Of a DNA stretch of 60,949 nt, positions 42,487 to 52,437 are shown piece by piece. Each line of letters opens with the position of its first letter. Position 1 is the first letter of the stretch. Source of the stretch: Hyphomicrobium_A sp964622715 (GTDB taxonomy: Bacteria > Pseudomonadota > Alphaproteobacteria > Rhizobiales > Hyphomicrobiaceae); assembly GCA_964622715.1 (NCBI GenBank), contig CAZURR010000003.1:1-60949 (forward strand). Reading direction: 5' to 3'. The position numbers were made by a program, and so were the translations under genes. The notes under the pieces were generated by a model. That model was not told the origin of the DNA and ran no database searches. It was given only the letters and a program-made list of their open reading frames with translations.

Positions 42487-45111
42487 TCAGCCGACCACAT
42501 TGACGATCTTCTGCGGCACAACGATGACCTTTTTGACCGGGCGACCATCGAGGGCACGTACCACAGGCTCAAGTTTCAAGGCTGCCGCCTCGATCTCGTC
42601 TGAACCAGCAGTCCGGGCAATCGTCAGCTCGTCGCGCCGCTTGCCATTCACCTGTACGGCAATGGTAATCGTATCGTCAACGAGCAACGCGGCTTCAACG
42701 TCCGGCCAAGGCTGATTGGCCAACAAAGTGTTGTATCCGAGCCGCGCCCAGCATTCTTCGGCCAGATGCGGCATCATGGGGCCGATCATCTGCACCAAGA
42801 GCTCAAGCGCCTCGCGTAGGGCCCATGGTTGGCCTTCGCCCGACGTTCCCATTGCCGAACCCAGAACATTTGTGAACTCGTAAATTTGGGCAACCGCCAC
42901 ATTGAAGCGCAGGCCTTCAATGTTCTTCGCGACCTGATCCAGGGCCCTATGGGCCACTCGGCGCAATTCCATCGCCACGGGGCCAAAATCCTTGGGGCGC
43001 GTCACCCCCTTTTTGGCGGCCGTTTCGACCCCCTGATCAACCAGCCGCCAAATGCGCTGCACAAAGCGCCGCGCACCTTCGACCCCCACGTCGGTGTAGA
43101 TGACGTCCCGCTCAGGGGGGCTGTCGGAGAGCACGAACCAGCGCGCGATATCAGCGCCGTACTCGTTGATGAATTCGTCGAGATCAACGGTGTTCTTGCG
43201 CGACTTCGACATCTTCTCGACGGTGCCGATCATAGCTGGTTCACCCGTCGCGACCTCGATGGCGCGGCGCGTTTTACCCTCGCCTTCCATGCGCACCTGC
43301 CCGGGGAGCAACCAACAGCCAGCGCGTGACTTGTATGTTTCGTGCGTCACCATGCCTTGCGTAAAGAGCGCAGCGAACGGCTCACGCAAGTTTTTTGTTA
43401 TCTTCAAGTGACTGGTGTCACACATCGCGCGCGTGAAGAAACGCGAGTAGAGCAAATGCAAAATAGCATGTTCGACGCCGCCAATGTATTGGTCGACGGG
43501 AAGCCAATAGGTGGCCGCCTTCTGGTCGACGGCGGTGTCGGCGTGAGGTCCCGTGAAGCGCACGAAATACCATGAGCTATCCACGAACGTATCCATTGTA
43601 TCGGTTTCGCGCTGGGCATCCTTGCCGCACTTAGGGCAGGCGACATGCTTCCATGTGGGATGGTGGTCCAGCGGGTTGCCCGGCTTGTCGAACGTTGCAT
43701 CGTCGGGCAGCCGGACGGGCAAATCCTCTTCGTGTACAGGCACAACACCGCATGCCTTGCAATGGATTACCGGGATCGGGCATCCCCAGTAGCGCTGGCG
43801 AGAGATGCCCCAGTCGCGTAGGCGGTAGTTCACCTTTCGCGTGCCGGTGGGCTTTTTTGCGAGCGTGACGTTTTCGAGTTTATTAGCCGCCGCCTCAAAC
43901 GCCGCTTTGGTGTCGAGACCGTCCAGGAAGCCGGAGTTGATCATGGTGCCGTCACCGTCGAAGGCCTTATCCTCAATGGTGAACGTGTTGGCATCCTCGC
44001 CGCGGGGAAGGATCACCGGCACGACCGGCAGCTCGTACTTGCGCGCAAAGTCAAGATCGCGCTGATCGCCTGACGGGCAGCCGAAGATGGCGCCGGTGCC
44101 ATACTCCATCAGGACGAAGTTGGCGACGTAGACCGGCAGCGTCCATGTCTTGTCGAAGGGGTGAACCGCGCGGATGCCGGTATCGAAGCCCTTTTTCTCT
44201 GCGGTTTCCAAATCTGCTACGGATGTGCCGACGTGGCGACACTCCTCGCAAAACGCGGCGAGTTCCGGGTTGTTTTGCGCTACGGCTTCTGTGAGCGGGT
44301 GGTCGGGTGCCAGCGCGACGAATGATGCGCCAAATAGCGTGTCCGGTCGTGTCGTGTAGACTTCGACTTCCGATTGGTCCTTTGGCGCTGTGTTCTTGTC
44401 GAGCGCAAAACGCACGAGCAAACCTTCGGAGCGACCGATCCAATTCGCCTGCATCAAGCGAACCTTCTCGGGCCATTTCTCCAAAGTCTGCAAAGCGTCA
44501 AGCAGCTCGTCGGCATAAGCCGTAATTCTAAAGAACCACTGAGTTAGTTCACGCTGCTCGACAAGAGCACCAGAGCGCCAGCCGCGCCCATCGATGACCT
44601 GCTCGTTGGCGAGCACAGTGTGGTCGACCGGGTCCCAGTTGACCTTCGACGACTTGCGATAAGCGAGACCTTTCTTCAGCATGTCGAGGAAGAGTTTCTG
44701 TTGATGCCGGTAGTAGTCGGGCGAGCAGGTTGCAATTTCGCGCGACCAGTCGAGCGAAAACCCCATCGACTTGAGCTGACTCCTCATCGTCTCGATGTTT
44801 TGAAAGGTCCACTTGGCCGGATGGACCTTGTGCTCCATGGCCGCATTCTCGGCCGGCATCCCGAATGCGTCCCAGCCCATGGGATGGAGCACGTTGAAGC
44901 CCTTAGCGCGCTTGTAACGGGCGAAAACGTCGCCCATGGTGTAATTGCGCGAGTGGCCAACGTGGATTCGCCCCGACGGGTAGGGAAACATCTCAAGCAC
45001 GTAGCATTTCGGCCTGGGGTCGGTGTTGGGGGCACGGAAGACGTCCGCTTTCTCCCAGACCTCCTGCCAATGCTTCTCCCGTCCGGGTGCGTCGTAAGGT
45101 TCGGTGGCCAT
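42487..45111 (-). CDS. leuS: Leucyl-tRNA synthetase
   Basis: Class I synthetase (874 aa) that charges tRNA-Leu and edits misactivated amino acids. The HIGH equivalent HVGH is at residues 50-53 (PYPSGRIHVGHSRNY), the CP1 editing domain includes TTRPDTLFGASF, and KMSKS is at 633-637. The anticodon and C-terminal domains are complete. It heads the leuS-lptE-holA operon and is divergent from yggS over 87 bp. Confidence 0.97.
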   Translation of the reverse strand: MATEPYDAPGREKHWQEVWEKADVFRAPNTDPRPKCYVLEMFPYPSGRIHVGHSRNYTMGDVFARYKRAKGFNVLHPMGWDAFGMPAENAAMEHKVHPAKWTFQNIETMRSQLKSMGFSLDWSREIATCSPDYYRHQQKLFLDMLKKGLAYRKSSKVNWDPVDHTVLANEQVIDGRGWRSGALVEQRELTQWFFRITAYADELLDALQTLEKWPEKVRLMQANWIGRSEGLLVRFALDKNTAPKDQSEVEVYTTRPDTLFGASFVALAPDHPLTEAVAQNNPELAAFCEECRHVGTSVADLETAEKKGFDTGIRAVHPFDKTWTLPVYVANFVLMEYGTGAIFGCPSGDQRDLDFARKYELPVVPVILPRGEDANTFTIEDKAFDGDGTMINSGFLDGLDTKAAFEAAANKLENVTLAKKPTGTRKVNYRLRDWGISRQRYWGCPIPVIHCKACGVVPVHEEDLPVRLPDDATFDKPGNPLDHHPTWKHVACPKCGKDAQRETDTMDTFVDSSWYFVRFTGPHADTAVDQKAATYWLPVDQYIGGVEHAILHLLYSRFFTRAMCDTSHLKITKNLREPFAALFTQGMVTHETYKSRAGCWLLPGQVRMEGEGKTRRAIEVATGEPAMIGTVEKMSKSRKNTVDLDEFINEYGADIARWFVLSDSPPERDVIYTDVGVEGARRFVQRIWRLVDQGVETAAKKGVTRPKDFGPVAMELRRVAHRALDQVAKNIEGLRFNVAVAQIYEFTNVLGSAMGTSGEGQPWALREALELLVQMIGPMMPHLAEECWARLGYNTLLANQPWPDVEAALLVDDTITIAVQVNGKRRDELTIARTAGSDEIEAAALKLEPVVRALDGRPVKKVIVVPQKIVNVVG

Positions 45112-45198
45112 GCGGCGTCAATCTCTTCGATGTTTTCTTAAGGGCTTTGGGCGCCGTAATGAGCCCGAAAGGCAAAAGGCGGTCAAGGCAGCAATCTC

Positions 45199-45891
45199 AT
45201 GGCACGGTCATCTGAGATGTCGAGCACATCAGAAGAACGGTTGAAAGAGGTGTGCGGGCACATCGCGGCTGCAGCGCGCGCTGCCGATCGCGAACCTTCT
45301 GATGTCGCATTGATCGCGGTTTCCAAGACCGTCGAGGTGCCCGAGATCCTGCCAGTTCTTGAAGCCGGTCACCGGCAGTTCGGTGAGAACCGCGTTCAGG
45401 AAGCCAAGCGAAAGTGGCCGGCCCTCAAGGCGCGGTTTCCCGATACCCTGCTGCACCTTGTAGGCCCACTGCAGTCCAATAAGGCCAAAGAGGCGGTCGA
45501 GTTGTTCGATGCAATCCATTCAATTGACCGGCCCAAGATCGCCAGGGCCATTGCTGATGAGATGACGAAACGGGGCAAGCAACTTGCACTCTTCGTTCAG
45601 GTCAACACAGGCGCGGAGCCGCAAAAGGCGGGTGTGTTGCCAAAAGATACCGCGGGCTTTGTGTCGATGTGCCGCGATGAACTGAAACTGGAGATTTCCG
45701 GACTGATGTGCATTCCGCCGGTCGACGAGGAACCGGCGGTTCACTTTGCTTTTCTGGCCAAGTTTGCCGGCGAGCTCGGCCTGAAAGGCCTGAGCATGGG
45801 CATGAGCGATGATTTCGAGACCGCCATCGATTTTGGCGCCACACACGTGCGCGTCGGCAGCGCTATCTTTGGAATGCGCACCACTGGCTAG
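45199..45891 (+). CDS. yggS: YggS family PLP homeostasis protein
   Basis: This PLP-binding, alanine-racemase-fold protein has no known catalytic activity and helps maintain vitamin B6 balance. It is 230 aa. PLP Lys43 lies in ALIAVSKTVEV; FGENRVQEAKRKWP and LHLVGPLQSNKAK are hallmark segments, and GLSMGMSDDFETAIDFGATHVRVGSAIFG binds the phosphate. ATG 45199 is used; ATG 45217 (MSSTSEERL) would also fit. Divergent from leuS. Confidence 0.95.
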   Translation: MARSSEMSSTSEERLKEVCGHIAAAARAADREPSDVALIAVSKTVEVPEILPVLEAGHRQFGENRVQEAKRKWPALKARFPDTLLHLVGPLQSNKAKEAVELFDAIHSIDRPKIARAIADEMTKRGKQLALFVQVNTGAEPQKAGVLPKDTAGFVSMCRDELKLEISGLMCIPPVDEEPAVHFAFLAKFAGELGLKGLSMGMSDDFETAIDFGATHVRVGSAIFGMRTTG

Positions 45892-46001
45892 AGTTTTCCA
45901 GCGGGAATTCGCGCCGGCCGTCTTGTCCATCGGCGACCGATGCTAGGCTTACCACTGAATGATTCGCTGTTTTTTGCGCGTCAACCCATTGGAGGCTTCA
46001 T

Positions 46002-46904
46002 ATGACCGCAACCGCAGCTCGCATCGAATCCCGGGCCGACGCCGCGGCGAGCGACGCAGCACGCGACGCGCGCGCGGAGGTGATGGAGCGTGCCGATCGC
46101 GCCAAGATTTCGGGTGTTTCGAAAAAGGTCGCCGCCGAAGCGATCAAGGACGGTTGGTACCACTTCTTGGTCGACATCTGGATTACCAACTTCAACCGCA
46201 CCGAGTTCGGGATTTACAAGCGCTCGCGCAATCGTGCCAAGTCGCGCCAGTTCACTTCGGACATGGATATCTTTGCCGAGGTGATCGAGGGCGGTGAGCG
46301 CACAGGTCTCATCGGCTACCGCGAGGAGCTGTGGGAGAAGGCCAAGGAGATGGACAAGCGTCTCGTCTTCAAGCTCTTCACCGATACGCTCAACTGGCGC
46401 GCGACGATGGACCTGATGATTGGCCGCTCGTTGCAGCAGACGATCGCGGCACGCGGCCTGCCTGTGATGACCTATTCCATCAATACCGACGAAGACAACT
46501 TCATCGTTTACTTGGAGCGCTCCGCCAACAAGTGGCCGCTAATGCCGGAGAACTTTGCATTCTTCATCATGAACGACGGCATGCCCAAATTCTATCGGCT
46601 GAGGCGCGACTTCATCGACTTGGGCGGCGACTATACGCTCTACGATCAATACGACGAGGAGGTCGGTCATCTCGACGGCAAGGTGTTCTCGATCGGCGGC
46701 AAGTGGAAGGGCCGGGTGCGGGTGGACCATGCCGACCGTCGGCTGCTGACGGTGATGCAGCTCTTCAGCGCAATGATGATCTTTAACACCGATTGCCGCC
46801 GCCACATGAAGCGGCTTTGGAAGGACGTGAAGCGCGGAAAGATCGAGCCCAAGATCGAACGCCAGGAAGCTGACCTTTACATGAATCCGCGTCGCATCCG
46901 GTAA
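46002..46904 (+). CDS. Conserved-looking 300-aa protein, not recognised (possible LURP-one/Tubby-like fold)
   Basis: The first 50 residues are Ala/Arg-rich and probably helical. The middle is hydrophilic with aromatic patches (GWYHFLVDIWITNFNRTEFG). Residues about 198-240 read FYRLRRDFIDLGGDYTLYDQ and VGHLDGKVFSIGGKWKGRV, a beta-strand pattern like the LURP-one/Tubby C-terminal family (inference only). There is no signal peptide. It is monocistronic, ahead of a divergent Amt transporter; codon use looks native. ATG 46002 is 42 bp into the transcript region, and its RBS GGAG is at 45990. Confidence 0.8.
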   Translation: MTATAARIESRADAAASDAARDARAEVMERADRAKISGVSKKVAAEAIKDGWYHFLVDIWITNFNRTEFGIYKRSRNRAKSRQFTSDMDIFAEVIEGGERTGLIGYREELWEKAKEMDKRLVFKLFTDTLNWRATMDLMIGRSLQQTIAARGLPVMTYSINTDEDNFIVYLERSANKWPLMPENFAFFIMNDGMPKFYRLRRDFIDLGGDYTLYDQYDEEVGHLDGKVFSIGGKWKGRVRVDHADRRLLTVMQLFSAMMIFNTDCRRHMKRLWKDVKRGKIEPKIERQEADLYMNPRRIR

Positions 46905-47153
46905 TCTACCCATTTGTTGAGCAATTCGACGTTACGCGCGGTGGCTGCGCGCGTACATCGCCCAGTTGCTGCTCTTTTGTGCAACACTTGGGCGTCAAGT
47001 GTCATCGCGAAGGGCCCATCTCAGTTGACGACGATTGGCGATTCCGGCTTTTTGACACGAAAGCTCAGCATATAGCTTGGGCTGTCTTGCTATGCGGCAG
47101 GCTTGGTTGGCCGCGTCTGCGCAAAAAGTAGACATTTGCCATGGGGGTGGGGG
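46905..47153. other. 249-bp leader upstream of the divergent Amt gene
   Basis: GC-poorer than its surroundings in places. Contains TTGGCCGCGTCTGCGCA near 47106, with GG and GC spaced as in sigma-54 promoters but otherwise a weak match. No terminator for the preceding gene is visible. Confidence 0.3.
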
Positions 47154-48365
47154 ATGCAACAGGGTACGGACGTCTTTTTTCTACTTATGGGCGCGATCCT
47201 CGTGTTTGCGATGCACGGAGGGTTCGCATTCCTCGAGACCGGCACGGTTCGCCACAAGAACCAGGTGAACGCGCTGGTGAAGATCATCGTCGATTTCTCG
47301 GTATCGGTGATCGCCTACTTCTTGATCGGCTATACGATCGCCTATGGTGTCGGCTTCTTCGCAAACGCGGTGACGATCTCAGGCGGCGCACCCGGGTTCG
47401 AAGCTCAGGGTTACACGCTTGTGCGCTTTTTCTTCCTGGCGGCCTTCGCGGCTGCCGTCGCCGCCATAATCTCAGGTGGCATTGCCGAGCGCGCAAAATT
47501 TGCGCCCCAGGCCATGGCCACGGCGCTGCTTGTCGCCTTCTTTTATCCGCTGATCGAAGGCGTCTATTGGAATGGCAACTACGACCTGCAAGAGGCGTTC
47601 TTTAACGCTTGGTTCGGGGCGCCGTTCAAAGATTTCGCAGGTTCAATCGTGGTCCATGCCTTCGCCGGTTGGGCCGCGCTCGGCGCGGTGCTGATTCTTG
47701 GTCCGCGCCTTGGCCGTTATGACAAGGGGCGGGGCGGCGCCACGCCGCCATCTTCGATCCCCTGGCTCGCATTAGGGTCTTGGTTGCTGTGCATCGGCTG
47801 GTTCGGCTTCAATGTGATGAGCGCGCAACGGCTTGAAGCGGTGACCGGCCTGGTCGCCTTGAACTCGTTGATGGCAATGTGCGGCGGCATCGTGGTCGCG
47901 GTCATTGTCGGAGATAACGATCCTGGCTTCGTGCACAATGGTGCGCTTGCTGGCCTCGTTGCAGTCTGTGCCGGATCCGACGTGATGCATCCCTTGGGGT
48001 CGCTCGTCGTAGGCGGTGTTGCCGGCGCGATCTTCGTGCAGATGTTCCAGATTTCGACCAACAAGTGGAAGATAGATGACGTGCTCGGTGTTTGGGCGCT
48101 GCACGGGCTATGCGGCCTGTGGGGCGGAATAGCTTGCGGAATATTCGGCCTGGAGATCTTGGGTGGCCTTGGTGGCGTAACGTTTGCTTCCCAGCTCGTT
48201 GGCTCGATCCTAGGCTCTGCTTTCGGCCTCATCGCCGGGTGCATTGTCTACGGGTTCCTCAAGTCGACGGTTGGCATACGCCTGACGCCGGAGGAAGAGC
48301 GTCAAGGTGCCGATCTGTCGATCCACAATATCAGGGCGAATCCGGAGGACGAGGTGCGCGCATAA
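47154..48365 (+). CDS. amt: Ammonium transporter family protein, divergent from canonical AmtB
   Basis: This 403-aa membrane protein has about 11 hydrophobic helices. The twin pore histidines of Amt are both kept (SIVVHAFAGWAAL and ALHGLCGLWGG), as is GWFGFN. It lacks the signal peptide of AmtB and opens with a divergent first helix region MHGGFAFLETGTVRHKNQV in place of PGLAFFYGGMVR. ATG 47154 follows GGGGGTGGG. It has no glnK beside it, unlike the second Amt at 55640. It may carry ammonium or methylammonium or act as a sensor. Confidence 0.88.
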   Translation: MQQGTDVFFLLMGAILVFAMHGGFAFLETGTVRHKNQVNALVKIIVDFSVSVIAYFLIGYTIAYGVGFFANAVTISGGAPGFEAQGYTLVRFFFLAAFAAAVAAIISGGIAERAKFAPQAMATALLVAFFYPLIEGVYWNGNYDLQEAFFNAWFGAPFKDFAGSIVVHAFAGWAALGAVLILGPRLGRYDKGRGGATPPSSIPWLALGSWLLCIGWFGFNVMSAQRLEAVTGLVALNSLMAMCGGIVVAVIVGDNDPGFVHNGALAGLVAVCAGSDVMHPLGSLVVGGVAGAIFVQMFQISTNKWKIDDVLGVWALHGLCGLWGGIACGIFGLEILGGLGGVTFASQLVGSILGSAFGLIAGCIVYGFLKSTVGIRLTPEEERQGADLSIHNIRANPEDEVRA

Positions 48366-48423
48366 GCCCAATGTCCTTCGGGCTCTAGCTCGGGCGCGCG
48401 TTTGGGCTGCTGCGCTTTGCCGA

Positions 48424-48455
48424 CGAGGCGGCCACAGAATGCGATGGTCGCCTCG
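48424..48455 (+). promoter_or_regulatory. Hairpin between amt and the aminotransferase
   Basis: CGAGGCGGCCA (48424-48434) pairs with TGGTCGCCTCG (48445-48455), an 11-bp stem with one G-T wobble and a 10-nt loop. No T run follows. It ends 18 bp before the next start codon, so it could be a leader element or a weak terminator. Confidence 0.4.
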
Positions 48456-48473
48456 CCGCTATAGGATTATTCG

Positions 48474-49691
48474 ATGTCCTCCTCTTCTGGCCCCTCGGCG
48501 CTCGCGCATGGCGCAATTCTGTCGCCATTTACGGAACTGCGCCGCCTGCTCGACGGCATCGAGCCGGGTCACAAGGAGCCGATCGACCTGACCGTCGGCG
48601 AGCCGGGCGAGGCTATGCCGCCTTTCATTGCCGAAAAGATCGCCGAGGCGGCGGCTGGTTTTGCCAAGTACCCGCCGATCCGCGGCACGCAAGAGCTGCG
48701 TGGTGCGATCTCTGAGTGGATCGCTCGGCGTTATGGACCAGAGGCGGCCATCGACCCTTCGCGCGAGGTGCTCCCCCTTAACGGGTCGCGCGAGGGACTT
48801 TTCTATGCGGCCATTCCTGCCGTCGGCCGAAAGCGGGCCAAAGGCCGGCAGGCGATCCTATTGTGCAATCCGTACTACGGTGCCTATCTCGGCGCGGCAT
48901 TGGCCGTCGACTCTGAACCGGTCTTTCTCAATGCGACCGAGGCGACCGGTCATCTGCCAGACGTCGATGAGATTGCTACCGACAAGGCACTGCTCGATCG
49001 TACCGCCGCTTTCTACCTGTGCTCGCCGGCCAACCCGCAAGGTGTTGTTGCGAGCCCGGCCTACCTGGACCGTGCGTTAGAGTTAGCACGCGTGCATGAT
49101 TTCATGTTGTTCGTCGACGAGTGCTACTCGGAGATTTACTCGGCCGATCCGCCACCGGGCGCGCTGCAGGTGGCTGCTGCAACGTCTGCCCGGTTCCGCA
49201 ACCTCGTCGTCTTCAACTCGCTGTCGAAGCGTTCCAATTTGCCGGGTCTGAGGTCAGGCTTCTGTGCAGGAGACCCAAGATTTCTTGAGACATTTGCCGA
49301 AATCCGCAATCTCGTCGCGCCTCAAATGCCAGGGCCAATCCAGCACGTGTCTGCTGCGGTATGGCGCGAGGAAGCCCATGTTCTCGCCAATCGGCAGGCA
49401 TACCGGGAAAAGTACGACGTTTGCGACATACATCTTGGCGGGCGCTACGGTCATCGCCGCCCGGCGGGCGGTTTCTTCCTGTGGCTCGATGTGATCAATT
49501 TTGGCGGCTCTGGTGAGGCGGCAGTAACCTTATGGAAATATTGCGGTGTCAAGGTTTTGCCCGGTGCCTTCCTGGCGCAAGCCGGCCGCGACGGAATTAA
49601 TCCTGGTGCGAACTATATACGGCTCGCACTGGTCCATGACGTGGCCATCGTCGGCAAGGCCCTAGAACGTTTCGTTGCAGTCCTAGCGTAA
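48474..49691 (+). CDS. dapC: Pyridoxal-phosphate aminotransferase (DapC-like, succinyldiaminopimelate transaminase)
   Basis: Class I/II aminotransferase (405 aa). FTELRRLLDGIEPG, DLTVGEPGEAMPP, NGSREGLFYAAIPA and CSPANPQGVVAS are typical. FNSLSKRSNLPGLRSGF carries the PLP Lys. The overall pattern matches alphaproteobacterial DapC, which makes succinyl-diaminopimelate for lysine and peptidoglycan. A different amino-donor specificity is possible. It lies 17 bp upstream of ftsK on the same strand. Confidence 0.87.
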   Translation: MSSSSGPSALAHGAILSPFTELRRLLDGIEPGHKEPIDLTVGEPGEAMPPFIAEKIAEAAAGFAKYPPIRGTQELRGAISEWIARRYGPEAAIDPSREVLPLNGSREGLFYAAIPAVGRKRAKGRQAILLCNPYYGAYLGAALAVDSEPVFLNATEATGHLPDVDEIATDKALLDRTAAFYLCSPANPQGVVASPAYLDRALELARVHDFMLFVDECYSEIYSADPPPGALQVAAATSARFRNLVVFNSLSKRSNLPGLRSGFCAGDPRFLETFAEIRNLVAPQMPGPIQHVSAAVWREEAHVLANRQAYREKYDVCDIHLGGRYGHRRPAGGFFLWLDVINFGGSGEAAVTLWKYCGVKVLPGAFLAQAGRDGINPGANYIRLALVHDVAIVGKALERFVAVLA

Positions 49692-49708
49692 AGAGTCCGT
49701 TCTTAGTC

Positions 49709-52276
49709 ATGCTGCTTGAGTCACGTAGCCACGCGAGACGTCTGCTCTCCCCCTCCTTGGAGGACAAGCTCGCCGGATGGCTTAGCCGCGCCGGAGGTGC
49801 TCTCCTCCTGGTGGGCGTCGCTGCAGCATGGGCAAGTCTTCTCACCTGGTCGCTTGCGGATCCGAGCCTGACTCACACCGCCGAAGGTTCGCCCAGCAAT
49901 GTATTGGGTACAGTGGGTGCGGTGTTCTCCGACGTGATGCTGAATACGTTGGGCTTTGCCGCCGTGTTTGTGCTGCTCGCGCCAATGTTCTGGGGCATCG
50001 AGCTACTGCTTGTCGAACGTATGTTTGCAAACCGCAAGAAGGCGAGTCTTTTTCCATTTTCGGTTCTGCTACTGGCCGGTGGTTTCTCGGCGTTGCCGGT
50101 GACCGCAAGCTGGCCTTTTAGTCATGGATTTGGCGGTCTCGTAGGTGACTGGCTTTGTAAGATTGCCGCAACCTTGTTCGCTCTCTTCGGCGCGGATGAC
50201 GTCTATGGGATTTCTGTGCTCGTGTTCTTCCTTGGGGGCTTTGCCGCGCTGGGTTACAGCGTCGGCTTGGAGCGTAAGGACTTGAGCCGCTTGTTGGAAC
50301 GCAGCCGCGGAATTTCAAGCCAGCGCGGCGCTGTTCTGCCCGAATGGCTGCGGCGGCTGTGGGGTTCGGAAGCGGCTTTTGCCGATGCTAATGAATCTCG
50401 CACCGATAGCATCGATGCCGAATTCGATGAGCAGCGCGAGCCCTATCTGCCAGAACCGCCGCCACGCTTTGATGCTCGAGTTGCGGACCCTTTGACATCT
50501 CCTGCTGCAGTCGAGGCAACTGCGCCTTGGACGCCGGAGGCCCCCGGGACGGCAGACGAAAGTGATGCAGACTTCGAGATTGACTTGAACACCGACATAT
50601 CAAGCCGGGCCATCGCGGAGCGCTTCGCGCCAGCATCTGCAGACCGGCTCGCAAAGCATTCGCCCGCGTCACCGGAACAAGTGCAGCCGGCGCTCGCAAA
50701 GTCGCAAAGGGGCAAAAGCGGACTGTTTGGTGGCTTGCGCACCCCGCGTGCGTCGGGTTATCGGCCTCCGCCTGCCAATCTGTTGAAGCGGCCGCAAGCG
50801 TCGCAATCCCGGCCGGGGATCACGCAGAACGTTCTGCGCGGCACCGCACGCCTCCTCGAGGAGGTGCTTGCCGATTTCAGCATCAAAGGCGAAGTGCGGG
50901 ACATCAAGCCGGGTCCCGTTGTCACACTGTTCGAGGTAGAGCCCGCGCGGGGAACGAAATCATCGCGCGTCGTTGGTCTTGCCGATGACATCGCTCGCTC
51001 CATGAGCGTGACATCGGCTCGCGCCGCGGTGGTGCCTGGGCGTAACGTCATTGGCATCGAGTTGCCGAACATGCGCCGCGAGACAGTCTATCTACGCGAG
51101 ATTCTGGAGTCGGACGCGTTCCGCTCCACTGACGCCGTGCTGCCAATGGCGCTGGGCAAATCCATCGGTGGCGATCCCATTGTAGCTGACCTCGCGCGCA
51201 TGCCGCATTTGCTGGTCGCCGGCACGACGGGTTCGGGCAAGTCGGTCGGCATCAATGCCATGGTGCTCTCGCTGCTGTATCGCTGCTCGCCCGAGGATTG
51301 CCGGCTATTGATGATTGATCCGAAAATGCTGGAACTGTCCGTCTACAACGGCATCCCGCACCTGCTGACTCCAGTGGTTACGGATCCGCATAAGGCTATA
51401 GCCGCTCTGAATTGGGTCGTTGGCGAAATGGAAGAGCGCTACAAGCGCATGGCCAGCCTATCGGTACGCAACATAGAGGCATTCAATGCGCGTGTGCGCA
51501 AAGCGCAAAGCCGCGGCCAGATGATTGCGCGCACGGTGCAGACAGGATTCGATAACGAAACAGGCCAGGCCATCTACCAAAAGCAAGAAATGCAGACCGG
51601 CACGATGCCCTACATTGTCGTCGTGGTCGACGAGTTCGCCGACCTTATGACGGTTGCAGGCAAGGAGATTGACGCGGCGATTCAGCGGCTGGCGCAAATG
51701 GCGCGCGCGGCTGGTATTCACCTTATCATGGCAACGCAGCGCCCCTCAGTCGATATCGTGACGGGTACCATCAAAGCAAACTTCCCAACGCGCATCAGCT
51801 TTAAAGTCGCATCCAAAATCGACAGCCGTACCATCCTTAACGAGCAAGGCGCGGAGCAGCTCTTGGGCCAGGGCGACATGCTCTATTCGATGGGTTCGGG
51901 GCAGACGATGCGCGCACATGGCCCCTTCGTCTCCGACGAAGAGGTCGAAAGCATTGCAGAAGCGCTGCGCCGGCAGGACCCTCCCCGCTACATCGATGGC
52001 GTCACCGATGCGCCGCCAAGTCCTGATTCGGTTAGCTCGGAGGAGCACGAGTCACGTCAAGACGACCTCTACGACAAGGCCGTTGCCATCGTGTTGCGAG
52101 ACCGCAAGGCTTCGACCAGCTATCTGCAGCGCCGCCTTTCGATTGGCTACAATCGGGCAGCCGATGTCGTCGAGCGCATGGAGCGCGAGGGCGTGATTGG
52201 CCCTGCGAATAATGTCGGCAGACGCGAGATCCTCATCACTGGTTGTGATGAAGTTGGCCACCGCGCCGCCTCGTAG
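49709..52276 (+). CDS. ftsK: DNA translocase FtsK
   Basis: This septal membrane ATPase moves chromosome termini to XerCD/dif. It is 855 aa. Four or so hydrophobic helices lie in residues 1-190, then a low-complexity Pro/Ala-rich linker (200-350). The motor has GTTGSGKSVGINAM with Lys511 and VVVVDEFADLM with Asp641. The C-terminal gamma winged helix (STSYLQRRLSIGYNRAADVVERME) recognises KOPS sequences. ATG 49709 lies 17 bp after dapC; lolA follows. Confidence 0.96.
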   Translation: MLLESRSHARRLLSPSLEDKLAGWLSRAGGALLLVGVAAAWASLLTWSLADPSLTHTAEGSPSNVLGTVGAVFSDVMLNTLGFAAVFVLLAPMFWGIELLLVERMFANRKKASLFPFSVLLLAGGFSALPVTASWPFSHGFGGLVGDWLCKIAATLFALFGADDVYGISVLVFFLGGFAALGYSVGLERKDLSRLLERSRGISSQRGAVLPEWLRRLWGSEAAFADANESRTDSIDAEFDEQREPYLPEPPPRFDARVADPLTSPAAVEATAPWTPEAPGTADESDADFEIDLNTDISSRAIAERFAPASADRLAKHSPASPEQVQPALAKSQRGKSGLFGGLRTPRASGYRPPPANLLKRPQASQSRPGITQNVLRGTARLLEEVLADFSIKGEVRDIKPGPVVTLFEVEPARGTKSSRVVGLADDIARSMSVTSARAAVVPGRNVIGIELPNMRRETVYLREILESDAFRSTDAVLPMALGKSIGGDPIVADLARMPHLLVAGTTGSGKSVGINAMVLSLLYRCSPEDCRLLMIDPKMLELSVYNGIPHLLTPVVTDPHKAIAALNWVVGEMEERYKRMASLSVRNIEAFNARVRKAQSRGQMIARTVQTGFDNETGQAIYQKQEMQTGTMPYIVVVVDEFADLMTVAGKEIDAAIQRLAQMARAAGIHLIMATQRPSVDIVTGTIKANFPTRISFKVASKIDSRTILNEQGAEQLLGQGDMLYSMGSGQTMRAHGPFVSDEEVESIAEALRRQDPPRYIDGVTDAPPSPDSVSSEEHESRQDDLYDKAVAIVLRDRKASTSYLQRRLSIGYNRAADVVERMEREGVIGPANNVGRREILITGCDEVGHRAAS

Positions 52277-52437
52277 GCTAGGCGGCCGCAAGTCAGTGAG
52301 TTAGCCCGTTGGGGTGGACGCAGCCCAAAACCGCCTACATCTGGACGTAATATTCAAGGATGAGGGGCATGAAGAGGTCTCTCCCGTCGCCATAGGGGCT
52401 ATTATTGCGAATTCGATTCGAGAGCTTTGGGGGCTCG

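Noticed and set aside
47106..47125. Sigma-54 promoter before the divergent Amt gene
   Set aside because: GG and GC spacing fit, but most other consensus positions do not.
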